Assembly: GCF_007483665.1 (NCBI RefSeq)
Contig: NZ_VIQO01000014.1
Span: forward strand, 124,001-188,000
Direction: 5' to 3'
Length of the DNA: 64,000 nucleotides
Source: Catellatospora sichuanensis
GTDB lineage: Bacteria; Actinomycetota; Actinomycetes; Mycobacteriales; Micromonosporaceae
The notes below the pieces were generated by a model. The model had not been told where the DNA came from and did not search any database. It saw nothing but the letters and a program-made list of their open reading frames with translations. Positions 17,380 through 25,993 of this stretch are shown piece after piece. The stretch's first letter is position 1. Each line of letters starts with the position of its first letter. Made by a program: the position numbers and the translations under genes.

Positions 17380-18138
17380 GTGCGTACCGCTCACCTCGCC
17401 TGGGAGCGCCACGGCGGCGAGCCGGGTCTGCTGCTCCTGCACGGCTTCTCCGACTCGGGTGCCTGCTGGGACCCGGTGCTGCCCGCGCTCACCGCACACA
17501 CCGGCGCGATCACGCTGGACGCCCGCGGACACGGCTCGTCGGGCCTGCCCGACGAGCCCACCGGCACCGCCGCCAACGCCGCCGACGCCGCGCTGGTGCT
17601 CGACGCGCTCGGGCTGCCGCCGGTCGTCGTGATCGGGCATTCGATGGGCGCGCTGGCCGCGGCCGCGCTGGCCGCCGCCCGGCCCGACCTGGTCCGGGCA
17701 CTGGTGCTGGAGGACCCGCCCGGCCCGCACCACACCCTCGCCTCCGACGGCATGCCGTCCTGGTTGGCCGAGCTCCAGGCGATGGACCTCGACGCGCGGA
17801 TCGCCAAGGGCCGTGCCGACAATCCCGGCTGGCCCGACGCCGAGTACCGGCCGTGGGCGGTCAGCAAGGGCGAATTCGACCCGCGCTGTTACGACCTGCC
17901 GTACGAGCCGGGCCCGTCGCTGCTGCAGTCGCTGGCCGGGGTCGCGTGTCCCACCCTGCTGATCTACGGCGAGGTCGCCCGTGGGGGTCTGCTGGCGGAG
18001 GCGGACGCCGACGACTGCGCCGACACCGCCGCCGGGCCGTTCACCGCGCTGCGCGTCACCGGCGCCGGCCACTGCGTACGCCGCGACTACCCGGCCGCGT
18101 TCACCGCCGCGATCGGCGACTTCCTGTCCTGGTCATGA
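17380..18138 (+). CDS. Alpha/beta hydrolase
   Basis: 252 residues from the GTG at 17380, with GGGAGG 7 bases upstream. It has the alpha/beta-hydrolase fold: the oxyanion-hole segment LLLHGFSDSG, the nucleophile elbow GHSMGA with the catalytic Ser near residue 89, DARGHGSS, and the terminal His in GAGHCVRRD. The family includes haloperoxidase-like esterases and lactonases; the substrate cannot be told. There is no signal peptide, so it is cytoplasmic. The convergent neighbour is a thioredoxin-reductase-like enzyme. Confidence 0.88.
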   Translation: MRTAHLAWERHGGEPGLLLLHGFSDSGACWDPVLPALTAHTGAITLDARGHGSSGLPDEPTGTAANAADAALVLDALGLPPVVVIGHSMGALAAAALAAARPDLVRALVLEDPPGPHHTLASDGMPSWLAELQAMDLDARIAKGRADNPGWPDAEYRPWAVSKGEFDPRCYDLPYEPGPSLLQSLAGVACPTLLIYGEVARGGLLAEADADDCADTAAGPFTALRVTGAGHCVRRDYPAAFTAAIGDFLSWS

Positions 18139-18187
18139 CGGTGCCACGGCGGCGTCGAGGTCCAGTTCGCCGTTGACGGCGGCGATC

Positions 18188-18220
18188 GCCTCCCGGTGGC
18201 CGAGCCGGCCGCCGGGAGGC
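18188..18220. terminator. Hairpin between convergent genes
   Basis: GCCTCCCGG at 18188-18196 pairs with CCGGGAGGC at 18212-18220, with a further GGCC/GGCC pairing inside the loop. It lies between the hydrolase and oxidoreductase stops. The rest of 18139-18322 shows no supported gene. Confidence 0.55.
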
Positions 18221-18322
18221 GCACAGCTGCTCGTAGCGCCCGTCACCCAGCGCCGCGCATCCGGGCGTGCCGCTCCGCCCGGTGCCGGCGCAGCATCGGC
18301 CACAGGTGGATGCCGCCGGCGT

Positions 18323-19276
18323 CTACTCGGTGACCTGCTCATGGACGGCCTGCGCGACCGCCCGCGCGGTGTCCTCGGTGACCAGGTCGAAATTGATGAA
18401 CGCGGCCGCCCGGGAGCCGCCCGCGGCGGCGTGGATGACCTGCGCGGCCAGATCGGTGATGTTGCCCGCCACCCACACTCCGGGTGCTTCGGTCAGGCCG
18501 GTCGGATCCGCGGCGACGTACGCGCCGAACGGGTGTTCGGTGAGGGCCACACCCAGCGACTCCAGCACCCCGGACCGGGGCACCATGCGCGCGGACACCA
18601 CCAGCGCCGCGCACGGCACGACCGTGCTGTTGGCCAGCCGCGCTCCGGTCAGCCGGTCGCCGGTCACCTCCAGCCCGGCGATCTCACCGGACACCAGCCG
18701 CACCCCGCGGGCGGCCAGCTGCGCCAGCTCCGTCCCGGTCGGCTCGGGGCCGGTGTGGCGCAGCAGGGTCACGTCCGCGGTCCACTGCCGGTAGAGCAGC
18801 GCCTGCTGGGCCGCGTGCGCGCCGGTCGCCAGCACGGCGACGGCCTGGTCGCGCACCTCCCAGCCGTGGCAGTACGGGCACTGCAGCACGTCGCGGCCCC
18901 ACCGCTCGCGCAGGCCGGGGATCGGGGGCAGCTCGTCGACGACACCGGTGGCCACCAGTAGCCGCCGGGCCCGGACCACCCGGCCGTCGTCCAAGGTCAC
19001 GGCGAAGCCGCCGTCCTCGCGTACCGCCGAGATCGCCTGGCCGGCCACGATCTCGCCGCCGTAGCCGCGCACCTCCTCGCGACCGATCTTCAGCAGCTCA
19101 CCCGGCGGCATGCCGTCTCGGGACAGAAACGCGTGCATGTGCGCGGCCGGCGCGTTGCGCGGCTCGCCGCCGTCGACCACCAGCACCGAGCGCCGCGCCC
19201 GCGCCAGGGTCAGCGCCCCGTTCAACCCGGCGGCCCCGCCGCCGATCACCACCACGTCGTACGCCTCAAAGGTCAT
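18323..19276 (-). CDS. Thioredoxin reductase-like FAD/NAD(P)-dependent oxidoreductase
   Basis: 317 residues from the ATG at 19276 (GGAGGTGG upstream); an open frame extends further without a good start. The FAD Rossmann motif is VVVIGGGAAGLNGAL, the redox-active dithiol is CPYC in VLQCPYCHGWE, and a second nucleotide site and the late GVWVAGNITD motif are present. Length and order match low-molecular-weight thioredoxin reductases and their relatives such as gliotoxin-type reductases. No thioredoxin gene is near, so its disulfide partner is unknown. It is cytoplasmic. Confidence 0.9.
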   Translation of the reverse strand: MTFEAYDVVVIGGGAAGLNGALTLARARRSVLVVDGGEPRNAPAAHMHAFLSRDGMPPGELLKIGREEVRGYGGEIVAGQAISAVREDGGFAVTLDDGRVVRARRLLVATGVVDELPPIPGLRERWGRDVLQCPYCHGWEVRDQAVAVLATGAHAAQQALLYRQWTADVTLLRHTGPEPTGTELAQLAARGVRLVSGEIAGLEVTGDRLTGARLANSTVVPCAALVVSARMVPRSGVLESLGVALTEHPFGAYVAADPTGLTEAPGVWVAGNITDLAAQVIHAAAGGSRAAAFINFDLVTEDTARAVAQAVHEQVTE

Positions 19277-19359
19277 CTCGACCACCTCCGTGACCACCCT
19301 GCGCCCGGCGCCCCGGAGTCGGCAAACTCTGTTGCCGAACCAGCAAACAACTCTCGACC

Positions 19360-19947
19360 CTATACCGGGTGACGGGCCTGGAACGCCAGCCGGGCGTCGG
19401 CGTCGCGGGCCAGCCGCTCCAGCAGGTCGTCCAGGCGCAGGAACGCCTCCCAGGGCTGCTCGCCGCTCGCCGCGCACAACCGGACGGTGACCTCGTCCTC
19501 CAGGCCGGGCACCCGCTTGCCCTTCCACACCTTGTCAGCGAGGACGACCAGCAGGTCCTCGGTGCCGAGTGGGCCGTATGCCACGGACCCGTGATCGCGG
19601 GCGAACCGGGCCAGGCGGGGCCCGACCCCATGCGCCAGCAGCAGCTCGTAGCCCGCGGACTCGTGGGCCGAACCGGGTCCGGACAGTTCGGACGGGTGCG
19701 CGACCTTGCCGATGTCGTGCGTGGCCGCTCCGAACAGCACCTCGTCGGCCGCGACGGCCAGCCCGGGGTACGCCTCGACGACACCTGCGACCAGCCGCGC
19801 GGCGAAGTCGTGCACCGCGCGCAGGTGCGCGCCGAGCCGTGGTGGCGCGTCGAGGCCGGTCAGCAGCGCAGCGACGTCTTCGGGCAACGCGCGCAGGTGT
19901 GGCTCGGCGGGTTCGGTCAGTGCACGGTGGAGCGCGGTCGTACGCAC
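19360..19947 (-). CDS. HD domain-containing phosphohydrolase-like protein
   Basis: 195 residues from a GTG at 19947. The HD superfamily metal motif is visible as H in LRAVHDFAARLV and ATHDIGKVAHP, with further His residues in AHESAGYELL and ARDHGSVAYG. The family hydrolyses phosphate esters, often of nucleotides. It resembles short HD proteins annotated only as phosphohydrolases; the substrate is not known. The gene is separated from the oxidoreductase downstream by 83 bases and may be co-transcribed with it. Confidence 0.82.
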   Translation of the reverse strand: MRTTALHRALTEPAEPHLRALPEDVAALLTGLDAPPRLGAHLRAVHDFAARLVAGVVEAYPGLAVAADEVLFGAATHDIGKVAHPSELSGPGSAHESAGYELLLAHGVGPRLARFARDHGSVAYGPLGTEDLLVVLADKVWKGKRVPGLEDEVTVRLCAASGEQPWEAFLRLDDLLERLARDADARLAFQARHPV

Positions 19948-20076
19948 CGGCCGAGGCTAGCGCGTCGGGTCCGCCGAGGCCGGGCCCGGCTGCCGACCGG
20001 ACGCGCCGCAGGTCGCGACATTTCGACTGCTGAGACGCCGTCACGCGTCGGCGACGTGCGCCGATAATGTCACCGC

Positions 20077-21036
20077 ATGGATCTCTGGGTGGCGATCGCC
20101 GGGTTCGGCGTGGGTGTCGTCGTCGGGCTCACCGGCATGGGCGGCGGCGCACTGATGACGCCGCTGCTGGTGCTCGTGTTCGGAGTGGCCCCGCTGAGCG
20201 CGGTATCCAGCGACCTGGTCGCCGGCGCGATCATGAAGCCGTTCGGCGGAGCGGTCCACATGCGGCGCGGCACCGTGGACAAGCGCCTGGTGCTGTGGCT
20301 GTGCTCGGGCAGCATCCCAGCCGCGTTCGCCGGGGTGTTCATCGCCAAGGCCGTCGACGGCGAGGGCATGTCGCAGGTCATCCAGTCGCTGCTGGGCGTG
20401 GCGCTGCTGCTGGCCGCCTCGGGCCTGGTGCTCAAGGCCTGGTTCGGCCTGCGCGACCAGGCGCGTGCCGCGGCCGACCCGTCGCTGCGGGAGGTCGCCG
20501 AAGGCGCCCTTGCGCGCGTTCGCGTACGCATAATTCCGACCGTGCTGGTCGGAGCAGTGGGTGGGCTGGTCGTCGGCGTGACCTCGGTCGGCTCGGGCTC
20601 GCACATCGTCATCGCGCTCATGGCGCTCTATCCGGCGCTGCGACCGCAACAGCTGGTCGGCACGGACCTGGTGCAGGCGGTGCCGCTGGTCGGCGCGGCC
20701 GCCCTGGCCCACCTGCTGTTCGGGGACTTCCAGCTGGCACTCACCGTCGCCCTGGTCGTCGGGGCGGTGCCGGGAGTGCTGCTGGGCGCGGCGGTGTCCT
20801 CGCGGGCACCGGGCGGGCTGATCCGCGTCGCGCTCACCGTCGTGCTGACCGCGAGCGGCCTGAAGCTGCTCGGCGCGAGCACCGTCGCCGTCGGTTACAC
20901 CACCGCCGCGCTGGTCGCGGTCATCCCCGCGGTCTGGGTGCTGGCACGCCGTCATTTCGGTCTGCCGCCGCGGCAGGTCCCGGCCGCCCGCACGCCTGCC
21001 GAACCCGCACGGGCCGAACAGGCGCCCGCCGGCTGA
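20077..21036 (+). CDS. TauE/SafE family anion exporter
   Basis: 319 residues with about eight membrane helices. The two TauE/SafE half-repeats are visible: VGLTGMGGGALMTPLLVLVFGV at the start, and GLVVGVTSVGSGSHIVIALMALYP in the middle. The family exports or imports sulfite, sulfonates and related organic anions across the cytoplasmic membrane. No sulfur-metabolism gene is adjacent to define the substrate. The C-terminal tail is Pro/Ala-rich. The gene ends 13 bases from the convergent sigma factor gene. Confidence 0.88.
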   Translation: MDLWVAIAGFGVGVVVGLTGMGGGALMTPLLVLVFGVAPLSAVSSDLVAGAIMKPFGGAVHMRRGTVDKRLVLWLCSGSIPAAFAGVFIAKAVDGEGMSQVIQSLLGVALLLAASGLVLKAWFGLRDQARAAADPSLREVAEGALARVRVRIIPTVLVGAVGGLVVGVTSVGSGSHIVIALMALYPALRPQQLVGTDLVQAVPLVGAAALAHLLFGDFQLALTVALVVGAVPGVLLGAAVSSRAPGGLIRVALTVVLTASGLKLLGASTVAVGYTTAALVAVIPAVWVLARRHFGLPPRQVPAARTPAEPARAEQAPAG

Positions 21037-21049
21037 CCACGCGACACGG

Positions 21050-21988
21050 TCAGAGCTGCGCCCAGGCCGTGCGGGCCGCGGCCGCGGCGTTCGGGTCGTG
21101 GGCGAACAGGCCCAACGCGCGCACCTTGTCGGGATTGCTCAGCAGCTGGATGCCGACGAGCCGCCCGTGGTCGGTCTCCCAGCTCATCAGCGACCACCGC
21201 GCGCCCAGCCGCACCAGCGCGGCCGGGCCGCCGTTGACCTGGAGGAACCACCACTCGACGTCGGTGGCCCGGGCGCTGACCCCGGCCAGGAACCGCGACA
21301 CCCGGGACGCGCCGACGACCGGGTTGACCGCGGCACGGACCTTGCCGCCGCCGTCGCTCCACAGCGTGACCTCCTCGGCCAGCATCGCCTGCAGGGCGGC
21401 CCGCTCCCCGGTGGCCGCCGCCACCAGGAAGCGCTCGACGAGTTCCCGGTGCCCTGCACCGTCCACGGCGAATCGCTCGCGGTCCTCGCCGATCCGGTCG
21501 GCGGCTCGCCGGTGCAGCTGGCGGGCGTTGGTCTCGGTCAACCCGAGCGTGTCCGCGATCTCCGAGTACGGCAGTTCGAACGTCTCCCGCAGCAGGTAGA
21601 CACCCCGTTCCGGCGGTGTGAGCCGCTCCATCAGCCGCAGGGCCGCCAGCGACAGCGTGTCGCGCTGCTGGGCGGTCTCGGCCGGATCGCCGACCTGCAC
21701 GCCGACCGGAAGCGGTTCGGGCAGCCAGGTGCCCGGGTAGGTCTCCCGGCGGTGGCGGGCGGAACGCAGCTGGTCGAGGGCGAGCCGGGTGGTCACCGTG
21801 ACCAGCCAGCGCCGCGGCTCCCCGATCGCCGCGCGGTCCGCCCCGTGCCAGCGCAGCCAGGCGTCCTGCAGCACGTCCTCGGCGTCCCACCAGCTGCCGA
21901 GCATCCGGTAGGCGACGCCGAGCAGCACCGGACGGTGCTGCTCGAAGATCGCCGCGTCCGCCGGACGCAGTTCTGTATGTGCCGTCAT
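21050..21988 (-). CDS. ECF RNA polymerase sigma factor, SigJ type (ECF41-like)
   Basis: 312 residues. Region 2 (LGVAYRMLGSWWDAEDVLQDAWLRW) and region 4 (LTPPERGVYLLRETFELPYSEIADTLGLTETNARQLHRRA) are followed by a SnoaL-like C-terminal extension of about 110 residues. That layout defines the SigJ/ECF41 group, in which the extension replaces a separate anti-sigma factor. The start codon overlaps the stop of the upstream AhpD-like gene by one base (TGATG), a pairing diagnostic of ECF41 sigma factors, which usually control the linked carboxymuconolactone-decarboxylase gene. Confidence 0.93.
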   Translation of the reverse strand: MTAHTELRPADAAIFEQHRPVLLGVAYRMLGSWWDAEDVLQDAWLRWHGADRAAIGEPRRWLVTVTTRLALDQLRSARHRRETYPGTWLPEPLPVGVQVGDPAETAQQRDTLSLAALRLMERLTPPERGVYLLRETFELPYSEIADTLGLTETNARQLHRRAADRIGEDRERFAVDGAGHRELVERFLVAAATGERAALQAMLAEEVTLWSDGGGKVRAAVNPVVGASRVSRFLAGVSARATDVEWWFLQVNGGPAALVRLGARWSLMSWETDHGRLVGIQLLSNPDKVRALGLFAHDPNAAAAARTAWAQL

Positions 21989-22425
21989 CACACCGCCGGG
22001 TGCATCCGGGTGGTCACGCCGATGCGATTCCACAGGTTGATGGTGCCGATGGCCAGGATCAGGTCGGCGACCTCCTTGTCCGTGAAGGCCGCGCGGGCGG
22101 TGTCCCACACCTCGTCGGAGACGCCTCGGTCGCCGAGCTTGGTCACCGCGTCGGTGAGCGCCAGCGCGGCGCGCTCGCGGGCGTCGAAGCCCGGGAACTC
22201 CCACCACGTGCTCACGCCCAGCACCCGTCGCACGTCGTCGCCGTTCTTGAGCAGGTCCGTGCCGTGCAGATCGACGCAGTACGCGCAGCCGTTCAGCATC
22301 GACGCGCGCAGCTTCACCAGCTCCAGCAGCCGGCCGTCGAGGCTCTTGTGCAGGTACTTCTCCAGCCCCAGCACCGCCCGGTAGCCCTCGGGCGCGATTT
22401 CGCCCAGGTTCATCCGCTGATTCAT
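21988..22425 (-). CDS. Carboxymuconolactone decarboxylase/AhpD-like protein
   Basis: 145 residues from the ATG at 22425, with GGAAGGG 7 bases upstream. The AhpD-like core is LLELVKLRASMLNGCAYCVDLHG, with the redox CxxC and following His used as a peroxidase-type active site in the family. It is translationally coupled to the SigJ-type sigma factor and is the expected target of that factor. Expected role: cytoplasmic peroxide or oxidative-stress response. Confidence 0.92.
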   Translation of the reverse strand: MNQRMNLGEIAPEGYRAVLGLEKYLHKSLDGRLLELVKLRASMLNGCAYCVDLHGTDLLKNGDDVRRVLGVSTWWEFPGFDARERAALALTDAVTKLGDRGVSDEVWDTARAAFTDKEVADLILAIGTINLWNRIGVTTRMHPAV

Positions 22426-22558
22426 CGGTTTGCCCTTCCGTGTTCCATTGTCGCGGCAACCTTCTGCCGCCGCCTCAGGAACGACGGGACAACCCGGTCC
22501 CGATGTGACAAACCAGGGCGGTATTGCGACGCAGCACACGTCTGCGGGAACGGTCGCC

Positions 22559-22960
22559 TCAGGCGAGTGCCGGCTCGGCCAGCATCTGCCGACAGGCGTC
22601 ACGGGCGGTTTCGCACGCGTCAGCGCTGATCTCGCAGTGCCGGTAGCGGTCGGCCTGGGTGCGGCTCTCCTGCGCGCACACGTCGCAGACGGTCGCGCAC
22701 GCCTCGATCACGGCCCGCGCCAGCTCGGGGTGGTTTCCGCGGAACCGGTCGAGGATCTCGGCCGCGGTGGCACACATGTCGGCGCAATCGAGGTTCGTCC
22801 GGATGCAGGTCACCAGTTCGGCGACCGCCGGATCGCCCAGGCAGGCGTCGGCACAGGCGTTGCAGGCCTCGGCGCACAGGTTGCACGCTCGTACGCAGGC
22901 CGCCCGCACGTCATGGCGCAGGTCTTCCTCGTCGCGGTACATCGGCGTCATCGGCTGCAT
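22559..22960 (-). CDS. Cys-rich four-helix bundle protein (DUF326, copper-storage-like)
   Basis: 133 residues containing 15 cysteines, most in CxxC or CxxxC spacing along predicted helices (ACVRACNLCAEACNACADAC, CADMC, CATVCDVC). This pattern is that of the Csp/DUF326 four-helix bundles, which hold Cu(I) inside the bundle. There is no signal peptide, so it would be a cytosolic copper store like Csp3. No copper exporter or sensor lies next to it. The gene is preceded by a gap of about 160 bases containing the MFS gene terminator. Confidence 0.88.
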   Translation of the reverse strand: MQPMTPMYRDEEDLRHDVRAACVRACNLCAEACNACADACLGDPAVAELVTCIRTNLDCADMCATAAEILDRFRGNHPELARAVIEACATVCDVCAQESRTQADRYRHCEISADACETARDACRQMLAEPALA

Positions 22961-23080
22961 GTCTCGCCCCCGATCAGAAAGATCAATCCTACGCGTGACG
23001 GGTCAGGCGTCCCACTGGCGACGATATCGCCGGGCTCCTGCCCGCCATAGCCGGTTCGCGGATTGTCCCGGACGCGGAAA

Positions 23081-23109
23081 GGGCGCCCGTGCCTGCGGCA
23101 CGGACGCCC
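23081..23109. terminator. Terminator of the tetR-MFS operon
   Basis: GGGCGCCCGTGCC at 23081-23093 and GGCACGGACGCCC at 23097-23109 form a 13-bp stem with one mismatch, 14 bases beyond the MFS stop on the minus strand. Confidence 0.7.
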
Positions 23110-23123
23110 TCGACCGGCAGATG

Positions 23124-24782
23124 TCACTCCACCCGGACAAGCCCGTCCGGGCGGTCGTCCGACTTCGCCACCGGCTCGGCCGCGCCCTTGGCGCCGAGAT
23201 CCGCGCCCTCGGCGGCCGCCGACTCCATGGCGAGCCGGTCCGCGCCGCTCAGCGTGCTCAGCGGCTTCTCCTTGATGAACAGCACCACGATGAACGCCAG
23301 CGCCGCGATCGGCGCGCCGACCAGGAACAGGTCCGCGGTGGCCAGGCCGTAGATCTCGGCCACGATCGCCTTGACCTCCGGCGGCAGCGAGGCCAGGTCG
23401 GGCACCTGGCTGGAGCTGCTGCCGGCGGGAGCCGGGCCGAACCGCTCCTCGCGCAGGTCGGTGATCCGGGCCGTCATCACCGCGCCCAGCGCGCTGACCC
23501 CGACCGCGCTGCCCATGCTGCGGAAGAAGGTCAGCACCGAGGTGGTGACACCCAGGTCGTGCGCGGGCACGTCGTTCTGCGCGGCCAGCACCAGGTTCTG
23601 CATGAGCAGGCCGACGCCGATGCCGAGCACGGCCATGTACACCGATACCAGCGGCACGCTGGTGGTGTGGTCGATGGTGCCCAGCAGCAGCATGCCCGCC
23701 GTCATCACCACGGCACCGACGACCAGGTAGATCTTCCACTTGCCGAACTTGGTGATGAGCCCGCCCGCGATCGTGGACGAGAACAGCAGACCGAAGATCA
23801 TCGGCAGGCTCATCAGACCGGCCACCGTCGGCGACTTGCCCAGCGAGATCTGGAAGTACTGCGACAGGAACACCGCACCGCCCATCAGCGCCAGACCGAC
23901 CAGCACGCTGGCGATGGTGGTGAGGGTCACGGTGCGGCTGCGGAAGATGCCGAGCGGGATGATCGGCTCCTTGGCCCGCGACTCGACGAACACGGCCAGC
24001 GCCAGCAGCACCAGGCCGCCGGTCACCAGCAGCGCCGTCCAGCTGGAGGCCCACGCGAACTTGCTGCCGGCCAGCGTCGACCAGATCAGCAGCGTCGAGA
24101 CGCCCGCGGTGATCAGGAACGCGCCCAGGTAGTCGATCTTCACCTTGCCGGGCGGGGTCGCCGGCAGGTGCAGGGTGCGCTGCAGAAGCCAGATGGCGAT
24201 CAGGGTGAAGGGAACTCCGATGAAGAACGTCCAGCGCCAGCCCAGCCACGAGGTGTCCACCAGCACGCCGCCGATCAGCGGGCCGGCGATGGTGCCGATG
24301 CCGAACACGGCGCCGAAGATGCCCGAATAGCGGCCCATCTCGCGGGGCGGGATCATCGCCGCCATCACGATCATGGCCAGCGCGGTCATGCCGCCCGCGC
24401 CGACACCCTGCACGACCCGGCTGACGAGCAGGATCTCGACGTTCGGGGTGAAACCCGCGATGAGCGAGCCGACCACGAACAGGCTGAGCGACAGCTGGAT
24501 GAGCAGCTTCTTGCTGTACAGGTCGGCTGCCTTGCCCCACAGCGGCACGGTGGCGGTCATCGCCAGCAGCTCGGTGGTGACGATCCAGGTGTAGACGGAC
24601 TGGCTGCCGTCGAGAGCGGCGATGATGCGCGGCAGCGCGTTGGCCACGACCGTCCCCGCCAGGATGGACACGAACATGCCCAGCATCAGCCCGGACAGCG
24701 CCTGCATCACCTCACGGCGCGTCATCGGCACCGTCTCGGGCTCCGGCCCGGCGTTCTGCGCCGGAATCTCGGTCGTGGTCAT
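23124..24782 (-). CDS. MFS drug efflux transporter, DHA2 (EmrB/QacA) family
   Basis: 552 residues from the ATG at 24782 (GAGGA upstream). About 14 membrane helices are visible. Family motifs include LPRIIAALDGSQSVYTWIVTTELL, LWGKAADLYSKK, GVGAGGMTALAMIV and the DHA2 motif C region GPLIGGVLVDTSWLGWRWTFFI. The family exports hydrophobic drugs and antiseptics by proton antiport. It lies 85 bases downstream of a TetR gene in the same direction, and a perfect operator sits before that gene, so drug-induced co-expression is likely. Confidence 0.94.
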   Translation of the reverse strand: MTTTEIPAQNAGPEPETVPMTRREVMQALSGLMLGMFVSILAGTVVANALPRIIAALDGSQSVYTWIVTTELLAMTATVPLWGKAADLYSKKLLIQLSLSLFVVGSLIAGFTPNVEILLVSRVVQGVGAGGMTALAMIVMAAMIPPREMGRYSGIFGAVFGIGTIAGPLIGGVLVDTSWLGWRWTFFIGVPFTLIAIWLLQRTLHLPATPPGKVKIDYLGAFLITAGVSTLLIWSTLAGSKFAWASSWTALLVTGGLVLLALAVFVESRAKEPIIPLGIFRSRTVTLTTIASVLVGLALMGGAVFLSQYFQISLGKSPTVAGLMSLPMIFGLLFSSTIAGGLITKFGKWKIYLVVGAVVMTAGMLLLGTIDHTTSVPLVSVYMAVLGIGVGLLMQNLVLAAQNDVPAHDLGVTTSVLTFFRSMGSAVGVSALGAVMTARITDLREERFGPAPAGSSSSQVPDLASLPPEVKAIVAEIYGLATADLFLVGAPIAALAFIVVLFIKEKPLSTLSGADRLAMESAAAEGADLGAKGAAEPVAKSDDRPDGLVRVE

Positions 24783-24867
24783 TCTCTTCCTCACGTGGTG
24801 CGTCACCGGGTGAGGGTCACCCGGGGCATGGGGCGCCGTCACGGGGCCGCGGCGGCGAAATCAGGGG

Positions 24868-25485
24868 TCAGTCGGGATCGGGCAGCCCGGCGGCCAGGGC
24901 CGAGAAAGCCTCGTCGACGAGCGCGCCCAGCGACAGCGCGCCGCGCGCGGTCATCCAGCGGGTCGCGGCGCAGCGGAAGGCCGCGCTGGTCGTGGCGACC
25001 ACGAGCGCCGGGTAGCCGTGTGCGGCCGGGTCGGCGTCGAGGTGCGCGGCGATCTGCTCGGTCGTGCCGCGTTCGGCCTCGGCGTTGCTGAGCACCAGTC
25101 TCGGCAGCAACTGCGGGCTGCGATGGATGACCTCCATGCGCAGGAACCAGTGGTCGCGGTCGGCCTCCATGGCGGCGACCACCAGCAGCACGGCGCGGCG
25201 CACCGCCTCCAGCACCGGCATCGTGGGCAGCAGCACCGCCAGCCGGGCCCGCATCGCATCGACCTCCACCAGGTGGTCGCCGAGCACGGCGTCCTCCTTG
25301 GAGGCGAAGTAGTTGAAGAAGGTCCGCGAGGACACGCCCGCCTCGGCGCTGATGTCGTCCACGGTGACCTGGTCGAAGCCGCGCGACGCGCACAGCCGCA
25401 GCGCCGCGCCGGTCAGCGCGGCGCGGGTCTGCTGCTTGCGGAGATCGCGCCGACCCAGCGGTGCGTCCTGGTCAACCGGAGTCAC
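24868..25485 (-). CDS. TetR family transcriptional repressor
   Basis: 205 residues from the GTG at 25485. An alternative upstream start at 25572 would place the operator inside the coding region and is rejected. The HTH lies near residues 30-60 (VTVDDISAEAGVSSRTFFNYFASKEDAV). The C-terminal ligand domain is typical of repressors of MFS pumps. Its gene precedes the MFS gene, and the 11-bp inverted repeat 16 bases upstream suggests autoregulation of the whole unit. Confidence 0.93.
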   Translation of the reverse strand: MTPVDQDAPLGRRDLRKQQTRAALTGAALRLCASRGFDQVTVDDISAEAGVSSRTFFNYFASKEDAVLGDHLVEVDAMRARLAVLLPTMPVLEAVRRAVLLVVAAMEADRDHWFLRMEVIHRSPQLLPRLVLSNAEAERGTTEQIAAHLDADPAAHGYPALVVATTSAAFRCAATRWMTARGALSLGALVDEAFSALAAGLPDPD

Positions 25486-25500
25486 GCGCCGATCAAACCT

Positions 25501-25525
25501 TAAACTTGCAGTGGCTGCAAGTTTA
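25501..25525. promoter_or_regulatory. TetR operator (perfect inverted repeat)
   Basis: Arms TAAACTTGCAG (25501-25511) and CTGCAAGTTTA (25515-25525) are perfectly complementary around TGG. The AT-rich ends stand out in this GC-rich DNA. Position just upstream of tetR fits an autorepression site covering the promoter. Confidence 0.85.
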
Positions 25526-25723
25526 TTTACGCCCGTGTCACCCGGCCGGAAACCGGGCACAGCGGTTGCCACGGGACGGACCTGCCGCTAACGTCATCCG
25601 CTGTGACTGCCGGGTCGGCCCAGTGCCGTGATCAGATGAGGCATCCGGCTGAGCCGTGATCGCCCGGCGGGCCCGTGGCCCGCCCTCCTTCGTCGTCGCC
25701 CGCACAAGCGGAGCCTGCCGAGG

Positions 25724-25735
25724 AAGGAGGTGATC
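25724..25735 (+). promoter_or_regulatory. Extended Shine-Dalgarno sequence
   Basis: AAGGAGGTGATC is complementary over 12 bases to the 3' end of bacterial 16S rRNA, with GGAGG 7 bases before the ATG at 25738. Most genes here have 4-6 matching bases, so very efficient initiation is expected. Confidence 0.85.
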
Positions 25736-25737
25736 GC

Positions 25738-25944
25738 ATGTCCCGCTTCGAAGAACTCAACGCCGGTGACGTCCTGGTGGGCCAGGTCGTCCAGCTCGTG
25801 CCCTTCGGCGCCTTCGTCAGCATCGCCGAGGACGCCCACGGCCTGCTGCACGGCGAGACCGGGCCGCAGGTCGGTTCGAGCGTCACGGTACGGATCCTCG
25901 AGATCGATCGTGACCGCAAGCGCGCCAGCCTGACGCTGGCGTGA
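25738..25944 (+). CDS. S1 RNA-binding domain mini-protein
   Basis: 68 residues forming a single S1/OB fold: GDVLVGQVVQLVPFGAFVSI, then HGLLHGETG, VTVRILEIDRDRKRASLTL. All of the S1 strand motifs are present and nothing else. S1 domains bind single-stranded RNA in ribosomal S1, PNPase and RNase E-type proteins; a free-standing one may act as an RNA chaperone or translation helper. The exceptionally long ribosome site suggests high expression. It is followed by a hairpin and the convergent CBS gene. Confidence 0.9.
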   Translation: MSRFEELNAGDVLVGQVVQLVPFGAFVSIAEDAHGLLHGETGPQVGSSVTVRILEIDRDRKRASLTLA

Positions 25945-25949
25945 TCGTG

Positions 25950-25983
25950 GCGGGGGAGGCGGCCGAAAAGCCGTCTCCCCCGC
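25950..25983. terminator. Bidirectional terminator between S1 and CBS genes
   Basis: GCGGGGGAGGCGGC at 25950-25963 pairs with GCCGTCTCCCCCGC at 25970-25983 (one G-T wobble) around a CGAAAA loop. It lies between convergent stops. Confidence 0.75.
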
Positions 25984-25993
25984 TCCTGCGCCG

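Noticed and set aside
18133-18342. Minus-strand open frame between the convergent hydrolase and oxidoreductase genes
   Set aside because: No ribosome site or family match, and it overlaps both neighbouring genes; the hairpin in this gap explains the space better.
22659-25091. Long plus-strand open frame across the copper protein, MFS and TetR genes
   Set aside because: Low-complexity translation (Arg, His, Gln, Asp) and no ribosome site; the opposite strand holds the real genes.
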